From: Eonycteris spelaea
Taxonomy: Eukaryota; Chordata; Mammalia; Chiroptera; Pteropodidae
NCBI GenBank assembly: GCA_003508835.1
Contig: PUFA01000182.1
Span: 2,666,001-2,730,000, forward strand
DNA length: 64,000 nucleotides
Reading direction: 5' to 3'
In this document: positions 24,301-33,300 of the stretch, piece by piece
Numbering within the stretch: the first letter of the stretch is position 1
Layout: every line of letters starts with the position of its first letter
Made by a program: the position numbers and the translations under genes
The notes under the pieces: generated by a model
What the model was told of the DNA's origin: nothing
Databases searched by the model: none
What the model saw: only the letters and a program-made list of their open reading frames with translations

Positions 24301-27300
24301 GTTCGAAGGGTCCCTGGACGGAGCCGGTGTTAAAGCCACACAGCGCCCAAGTCAGGCTGCTCTGACCAGCAGGCCCCAGAAGGCTGCGAGGTGGCGCCTC
24401 TGGGTGGAGGACGCGGACACGAGGGTGTCCCACCTGGCTGCAACGGCCTGGATCTTGATCTGGGGTGGCGCCTGTTGCCTTCATTGGCACCCTCCACCCA
24501 GTGGCCCGCCATCAGGAGCATGTTGGGCTCCCCGAGGGGTCCAGCTCCATGTGGCAGGTGCTCAGGTCCTGCTCGGAATTGCCGGGTCTCCTGGTGACAC
24601 TCCTCAGCCTCCTGAGAGGCCCGCAGACCCTGCCCTGCCTGCTGTGTGGAGGGCTACGACGGCCACACTCTGCCGCCCCCATGGCACTGGCTGGTTCGTC
24701 CTGCTGTACAGGGGGGGTCTGTCATCGCACCAAGGTGTCAAGTCTGCTCTTTTTTTCTAATTTGGAAAACAAAGGGTTCAGAGGGAAGAGCCGATGGGAG
24801 CGCTGCTTTGTGCTGCAGACTGTGTCCCCAGGAGGACCCTCGCTCCTGCGGGCGGGCGCACCTCTCGCTGGGTGGTGGCCTCCTCGGGCGTGGTCATCCA
24901 TCTGTCCAGCCCGCCCGTAACACCTCGCTGTTTGCCTCTGCAGCGGTACCAGGACTCGCCCGGCGTGGAGCACATTCCTGTGGTGCAAATCGACCTCTCG
25001 GTGCCCCTGAAGGTGCCAGGCAAGTGTCTGTGCTGAGAATGTGGGGACAGCAGGCGCCATGAGCATAGGGTGGCAAGCCTGGCGGGGCACCAAGAGCCCA
25101 GTTCCCAGACATCATTCAGAAAGCCCTTGTGCGCATCCAGGTGGCCCAAGGGGCGGGGCCCGCACGTCCCCTCACCCTGTAGCGCAGGTAGGGTGCTGCC
25201 TGTGCCCTGGGGCCGGGCGGGCTGAGCTGCACTGCACACCCCAGGCTGCCCACGTCCGAGCAGTACGTGAAGCTGGAGGAGCAGCGGCGGCACCGGCAGA
25301 GGCTGCAGAAGGAGCGGCGGAGGCAGCGGAGGAAGGGCACAAAGGGCAAGCCGCGGCGCCACAGCTCGCTGCACACCGAGAGCGACGAGGACATCGCCCC
25401 GGCCCAGCAGGTGGACATCGTCACCGAGGAGATGCCTGAGGTCCGCCCGCCCGGCACAGGCTGCCATCGCCACTGCCCAGGATGGGGGGGGAGGGCGCAG
25501 GCTGGGCCGAGTGGGCGTCCTCTCACGCGTCGCTTTTTCGTGGCCTGTGCTGGCCCAGACCGGATGCCTCGGGTGTAAGTGTGGACCCGGACGTCCATCT
25601 CCATTGGTTCCTGCTGGGCTTGAGCTGGGGTCCGCAACAGGCTGGGTGACCTGGACCCCAAGTCTCTGTCTTTCCTCAGAATGCTCTGCCTAGTGATGAG
25701 GATGACAAAGACCCCAACGACCCGTACAGGGCCCTGGACATAGACTTGGATAAGTGAGTGCGGGGCTGGACTCAGGCCTGGGTCTTCCTGATGTGTCTGC
25801 ACCCTCGCCGTTCCTCTCCATCCTGTGTTTTTTGCACAATGTGCAGAGACAATGGGTGGCAGAGGGCTCTTTGGGCCATGCTTGTGCTGGGTGGCAGGGT
25901 CACGTACGGGGGGACTGGTCGGTAGTAGGGTCACATGTGGGAGGACAGGTCTGGAGCCTGTGGTCTGGCAGGTGGCTCCTTCTATGACCTGCCCCCCCTT
26001 CCCACGCAGGCCCTTAGCCGACAGCGAGAAGCTGCCAATCCAGAAACACAGAAACGCTGAGACCTCCAAGTCCCCGAGAATGAGGACATTCCCGTTGTGG
26101 GAAAGAAAAGCAAGAAGCCCAAAAAGAAAGAGAAGAAGCACAGGGAGAAGGAGCGGGAGAGAAAGAAAGAGAAGGAGCAGAAGGTGAGGCTGGCACTCAA
26201 CATGCCTGTCATGCTTGAGGGGGCCATGGGCCCCTGCCAGCCGCCCTAGGTGGAACCCTAGGCGGTTCCCTATGTTTGCCCACGTGGCCCTGGGCCCTCT
26301 CGGGTCCCTCCTGCTGCTTTGGCCGAAGCCCTGTCTGTCTGGTTTCAGAGTGAAGACTTAGATTTCTGGCTGTCCACCACACCACCACCTGCCGCCGCTG
26401 CCAGCCCTGTCCCTGTCCACGGTAAGAGCCGGGGGCGGGCGCCCTGTGCCGGCCCCACACCGTCCGCAGCTGGACACAGCTGCCTCCGTGAGGAGTGCGG
26501 GGACACTCCTGGGTGCTGCCCACAGCAGCCCTTCTCCTCTGTCACCCATCAGACCTTCCCGGCCACTCAGGCCCGGGTGTGGCAGGGTGTCGGGGGGCCC
26601 TCCCACAGGTGAGCCAGGTTTGGGCCAGCTCCCGTGCCCCAGGTCTTGCCCAGGCAGCGACTGAGCATCCGGCCCTCGTGGCAGAGCCAGGGAGCAGCCG
26701 TGAGCAGTCGCGGCACAGAAGTCGGTGGGCCCGGCCGCTCTGGGCTCTCGGCTCTGCAGTTAGGGCTCGGCGGCCCCAGGCCGGGTCCCCCCTCCTCCCT
26801 GCTGGCCCCCTGCACGTCCCGCTTGCTGACACAACACGTGGCGTGTCGGTGCAGGCCCGGGGCTTGTCACTGCGGCTGTCCCGGCCCAGGTGCCCCCAAA
26901 CCCCCGCCTCTGGGCTTCCTGCAGGAGGAGCCAGGGGTGAATGCCACTGTCACTGCTGCCCTGGAGGAGGAGCATGACGAGCCACAGCAGGGTGACGAGG
27001 GGGAGGAGGCGCGAGACCGCGAGAAGGTGAGGGGGCCTGCTGGCTGCTCTCGTGGGGGCTCTGTGCCGGCACCGAGGCTGCAGGGGCACCCAGGCCTGGG
27101 CACAGTGGAGGTCGCTGCTTCCCAGAGCCCCGCCGCGCGGTGGCGGCCACCTGAACAGTGGGCTCTGTCGCCGTGCGTGTGCTGATGGGGTTTTCACGAC
27201 AGTGACACCCTGTTCACGTGGACTGCTCACTGATGGGTAGTGTGTTCTCAGCGGTGTGTAGCCATCTTCTTTGTCTGCTTCCAGAACATTCCATCACCCA

Positions 27301-30300
27301 AAAAATAACCCTGTCCCCAGCCCCTGACACCCACTTGCCCTCTTCCTGTTTGTGGACACACCTATTCTGGACGGTTCACGTAAATGGAATCACACGCTGT
27401 GTGGCCTTGTGTATCCGGCGTCTGTCACTCAGCGTCGTGTGTTCAGAGTCCGTCCACATTATGGCGAGTGTCCATACTCACCCGCTTTTCATGGCCAAGT
27501 GACACTGCCCCATGCACACGGGCCGTGTGTGTCTGGGCATTGGGGTGGGTCGTTCCTCTGGGCCGTCGCATGTCTGCTGCTGTGGCCGGCTTCACTTCCA
27601 CTGTGCCCCGGTACATTCAGGAGCTGCTGGGCCATCGTGCTGCGTTCATGCTCGTTGGCCTCTGTATTCCGGCCTCAGCCGGCTGGGCCTCATCAGTTCC
27701 CCGTGGACCTTTGGGGGCAGCTGGCCCATCCGCCCACATGTGTGCCCCATACTAGGGCACACTCGGTCTCCATGTCTCAGGTCACGGTATGAGGGGACGG
27801 TGTTGCCAGAGAAGTGGGGTGACCCTCTCCCTTGGCTTCAGAAACCTTCCAAGCATAAGAAGAAGAAGCACAAGAAAGAGAAGGAGGAGCGGTCCAAAGA
27901 CAAGAAGTCCAAGAAGAAGCCGCCTGCAGGCGACGGGGCGGCGGGGCCCGTGGAGAACGGCACGCTGGAGGAAGAGCCTCTCCCGGTGAGGGCGCTTCCC
28001 GCCTCCTGGTGGCCCCAGAGCCGCGCTGTGGCTGCCATCCCCAGCTGTGCGGGTGTTGGGCATAAACTCATGTTACTGGGAACTCCTTGTCCCCCGGGTC
28101 TCACAGTCCTAGTATTTTGACCCAGGGCGCCAGGCAGCCTGTGACAAGGCCCTGTACTCTGGACGGGTGCGCCCTGTGGCCCTGGGGACCCAAAGCTGAA
28201 CCAGCTTCCTTTGTTCCCAGCCCATGTCCAGCTACTGCCTCCTAGCCGAGAACGCCTACGTTAAAATGGTGAGCGACGTGGGTGTCTTAAAGGCACGAGC
28301 ACATGGCTCGGGGCTCTTTGCGCGGGGTAGTGGCGGCATGTGGGGGTGGTGGCTGCGTCATGGCTCTGGGCTGCGCCTCCCTGTCAGAGGTCTCTGGGAG
28401 AAGGACCAACACCACATGTGTGACAGCATGTGTGGCCTTGAGGCCTCACCGGGGGCGGGGCCCAGGGCTGACGGGTTAGTAAATTATATTCTGAAGAAAG
28501 GACAGGAACCTGGGACGTGTCCACTCAGGCCCGGGGAGAGGGCCTGTCTTCACGGCAGGTGCTCCTCATGCCCCTCGGGCCCCATGCAGGCCTGGAAGGG
28601 GGCCCACGGCTCCCGCCACACCAACTGACCCGGCTTGCTCCGCAGACGTATGACATCCAGGGCAGCCTGCAGAAAGACAGCCAGGTCACCGTGTCCATAG
28701 TCCTAGAGAATCAGAGTAGCAGCTTCCTGAAGAGCATGGAGCTCAACGTGCTGGACTCGCTCAACACCAAGTTGGCCCGGCCCGAGGGCTCCTCCGTCCA
28801 CGATGGCGTCCCTGTGCCTTTCCAGCTGCCCCCAGGTGAGCCGGCCACTGGCATCCCTAGGGCGTCTGGCTCCTCGTCCCACGGCCTTCCCTCCGTCCCA
28901 GGGTGCCTACTCACTCTGCCAGGGGCTGGCCGGGCCCCTCCCGGGCCTTCCCCACACTGCTTCTCAGGCCCTGCTTGCTGTCTCGCCCTCGCCAGGCATC
29001 TCCAACGAAGCCCAGTTCGTGTTCACCATTCAGAGCATCGTCATGGCCCAGAAACTCAAGGGACCCTGTCTTTCATTGCCAAGGTGCGTGGGGCCTTCAG
29101 GACCCCAATGCCACTTCGAGCACTTCAGAATCCAGGGACCAGTGTCCTGAGGGCGAGTGGAGTCCTAGATGGGAGTCACTGCCTGATTCCCTGGCTGCAC
29201 CCGAGCTCGGCCGGGGCCGGCCTCGCTCCCCTCTCCCCTTCCCCCGCCCCTGCCCCCCTCACCCTGCTCCCCTACTCCCAGCAGAACGATGAAGGGTCTA
29301 CCCACGAGAAGCTGGACTTCAAGTTGCACTTCAGTTGCACCTCATACTTGATCACGACACCGTGCTACAGGTGCGTGAGCCCGTTCTAGCCACACCACCC
29401 ACCTCCCCCAGGTCCTGTGGCGGGGCCAGCGCGGGCCCACCCGCTTTCATGCCATGCGAGTCTGTGAGGTCACCTCAGAAAGTCGTTAGACCTAAGGCGT
29501 GCACGGCTCACGCGTCAGGTGTCCGGCTCTGATGTGTCGGCACCTCGGGCCACGCACACACCACAGGCCTGGCAGCTCCAGCAGCGGACGCATCCCCTCC
29601 CTGTGGGGAGGCTAGGGTCAGAGGTCACAGCGCAGTGAGCCCTCCTTATCAGTGGGTGGGCGCCCCCTCCTCCCCGGGTTCTCCCGTGGTCGTTCTCATC
29701 TCCTCTTGGGAGGACCAGTGGTGTTGGACCAGGTCCCACCCCAGTGGCCTCGTTTTACCTTCACCGGCCCTTTAGAGACGCTGCGTCCAGTATGGTCGTG
29801 TTTGGAGGTCCTAAGGGTCAGGGCTTCAACATAGGAATTTAGGGGGACACCGTTCAGCCCACGACATCTTATAAGAGATCTCCCAAGTCTGGCAGCCAGG
29901 AGGGTCCCATCCCTGAGCTGGGTCTTTGCTTTGGTGCTGGGGAGCCTGCCTGTCCTCAGCATCCCTGTCCTGTGTCCTCACAGCGACGCCTTTGCCAAGT
30001 TGCTGGAGTCTGGGGACCTGAGCATGAGCTCCGTCAGAGTTGATGGCATTAGCATGTCCTTCCAGAACCTCCTGGCGAAAATCTGTTTTCACCACCATTT
30101 TTCTGGTAAGGGGCCGACGGGGATGGTCGGGGGCACGGCCTCCGCGCACAGGGGGCCCGCACGCCCTCACCCCCGCCCCCTGGTCTGTTGCAGTGGTGGA
30201 GCGTGTGGACTCCTGCGCCTCCCTGTACAGCCGCTCCATCCAGGGCCACCATGTCTGCCTGCTGTGAAGAAGGTCAGTGCGAGGCAGCCTCTTCTCCGCC

Positions 30301-33300
30301 TCCGCCGTTCCTCACCTCCCTCCCCACCGTGTGCCCCTCCTCCCTGTCCCCCCTCCCGCCCCTCCCCGTGGCTCCTTGTGCAGCGGGCCGAACGCAGTCT
30401 GGCTGCTCCCCTGAGGCCCGGGGAGCTCGGGGAGCTTGCGGTCGTGCGCACGGTCAGCCTGCCCTTACCTGTCAGGGCACTCGTGGCCCGAGGTGGGAGC
30501 TCCTTCCCGTCCTGCGCTGTCTGGGAGAGGCTGTGTGCGTGCGGTGCGTGTGATTCTTCCTTACACGCTTTCCGAGTTCACCAGGGAAACCATCCAGGCC
30601 TGGAGCTTTCTCTTCTGAGAGCTTGGTTGTAGGATTCTCGACTGCTTATTTCCCCTCAGCTGAGAGCTGGTGGTTCACGGTCTGTTTCACCCAAGTTCCC
30701 AGCTGGCGTGGGCAGAGCTCTGTGGGCCTCGCGTCCGAGCGGGCAGCGGCGGCGCCACCCTCCAGCCCTAGTGTCAGCAGTTTGCGTCATCTCCGTTTTT
30801 CCGTTATCCTACAGGTCGATCTCTTCAAAGGTCATTTTAAAAAAACAATTTTTTAAAAAAAGTTACGTTTTACAAATAAATCGCCTCGAGTTCTGTGCCT
30901 CCTCTGCTTCCTTCTGCCAACCTCAGTTCCGTCTGCTCCCGTGAGTCTCTTTAGGGGACGCTTGGGCCTTCCCACGGGCCCTGTCTCACAAAGCGTTCAC
31001 TGCTGCGACTTTGCTTTAAGCACTGCTTTAGCTGCACCCACATTTCATTTTCATTTCTATACACTTCAAAACATTTCCTAATTTCTGTCAAGACTGCTTC
31101 TCCAGCGCATGGCTCCGGATTCTCTTAATCGTTAGGTGTCTGGGCCACTGGTATCACGGGGTCTTTGCGGCAAACGGACTCTTTGCTCGGTACGTGATGT
31201 CCGTGTCCATCCCGGGGTTTTTCTTTCCTCCGAGGTCCCTTCTGTCTACCACCAGGACAGCCACTCCGCTTCCTTTCGACTGGTGCCTATGTGCTATGTC
31301 TTTACCTCGAAGCTCTCTGCGGCGTGATGTTTGAACGAATTCCCTTGTAGGCGCACGCAGAATAGGTCGCGTTTGTGGTCCGTTCCACCACGCTGCCTTC
31401 TGAGTGCTGTGTTTACGCCATTTACGGTTAAAGTACCGCTTACGTGTTCGGGTTGCAGGCTCCTCTTTTACTTCCTGTTTGCCCTTCCTCGTGCGCACTG
31501 TGCCGCTCCTGCCTCCTTTCAATCTGTGGCTGGTGCTGAGCCCCGCTTTTATGTCTCTGTGTGTTCTGCACGCCGTCTGTCGTGCAGGCTCCTAGGGATC
31601 CCAGTGTACAGAGCCTGTCACTGCCGACTGAGGACATGGACACTGCACCGGTGGCCTGTCAGTTCCTTGACCCTCCGTGTGAGGAGGTGTCTCGTGTGTT
31701 GCATCTGCAGACGTCAAAGACGCCATCACAGCACGTCCCACTTTGTTTTCAGCCCTCAGACGGATGTCAGAGCGGCCATGGGAGCGGCGTGCTGTGCTCG
31801 CCCACATCCACCATGTCTTCCGTTCCTCACGGTCCACGTGCTGCTTCTGTCTGAAGGACTCAGCAGCGGACCTGCCAGCCACGAGCCCTGCGGGTCACCC
31901 CGCAGCCTGCCATCCCTCAAGGGCTGCTCTCACCGCAGAGGGAACCATGTCTCTGACTCTTTCCTCTCGGTGCTGTGCCCCTCGACTCACAGTGGGGCTC
32001 CATCCTGAGAAGCCCGTCGTGGACGGAAACGAGTCGGGAATTACTTAGTGCTGCTCACCTGCCCAACACCGGCACTGAGCCTGGCCCCCGGCAAGGGGCT
32101 GTGGAGCATGAGATCCGGAGACGCGCCGGCGTGGCGCCCGGGGTGGACCCTCGTGGTCGTGGCCGGAGCCCAGCAGCACGGGGCTCGCACCACTTCACCT
32201 GCGGGAAGGATCCAGACTCGATTCCAAGCCCCCTTTATGCTGAGTGCGTCTCACTTTCGCACCGTCTTAGAGGCGAAGGGTTGTGCTTCAGAGACGTCTC
32301 TGTTCAAAACCCGCCATTCCCGTCGGGCACCCCTGGGCTGACGAGAAGGCCATGCCCCTCTGCACCTTTTATACGGGGTGTGACTTTCTCTCTGGCTGCT
32401 TTCAGGCTTTCCCTTGCTCCAGTTTTCAGCAGTTTGTGCTGTCTGGGCACTGACTTCTTTGGGTTTATCTGTTCAGAGTCTGCTGAATTTCATGAATCTG
32501 CTTTTAGTATTTTTGAAAACTTTGGGGCGTTCCACCTGTTATTCACTATCGCAGCACTGCATGCTGTCCTCCTTGGGGACTCCATGAACAGAGCCCACAC
32601 CTGCTGCTCTTCAGGTCTCTGAGGCTCTGCTCACCCACCCGCCCCCTCGTGCCTGTCAGCCTGCAGTCACGTTCACTGTTGGGCTCTCCTCTGTCACGTC
32701 CGTGGTGCTGTGGAGCCCACCCAGTGAGCGTTTGGTTTTGGTTACGTTGTGTTCAGGTCTAAAGTTTGCACATGGTGGTTCTTCACGCCTTCCGTTTGGT
32801 GGCTGAGACGCTTGTCTTTGTTTCAAGAGTATTGATCGTCAGTCGAGACTCTGGAAGCAGCTGCTTTAACACCTGTCAGATCAAGCTGCCATCTGCCTTG
32901 TCTCCGCACGGGTTTTTAGTGGTCATCCTTTCTTTGTTTCTCCGTCACTTGGAACTGTATCCCGGGCATTTTGAATGTGAGGACTCTGGGCTCGTCTGTC
33001 CTAGGGAGGATGTTGATGGGCTTGGGCCGCAGGACTTCCAGCCCAGCATCTGTCAGTTCTCACAGTCTGTCTCCCCCATGCCCGGCGTGCTCGGTGTTTG
33101 GCTGAGGCCCATGCAGCTCATCCGCAGATGAGCCCCCCATTCCTGAACAGCTATCCAGGCCTCCTCCGGTTCCTCCCGGTTCCGGTCACGGCCCGGTACA
33201 CCCAGGCCTCAGATCCTCGTGGAGGCAGGGGTATGTGCTGGTACCATCCGCCGGGACCGGTCAGTCCTCTGCTTGTCTGCACCCCTGGGACAGGGCGTGT

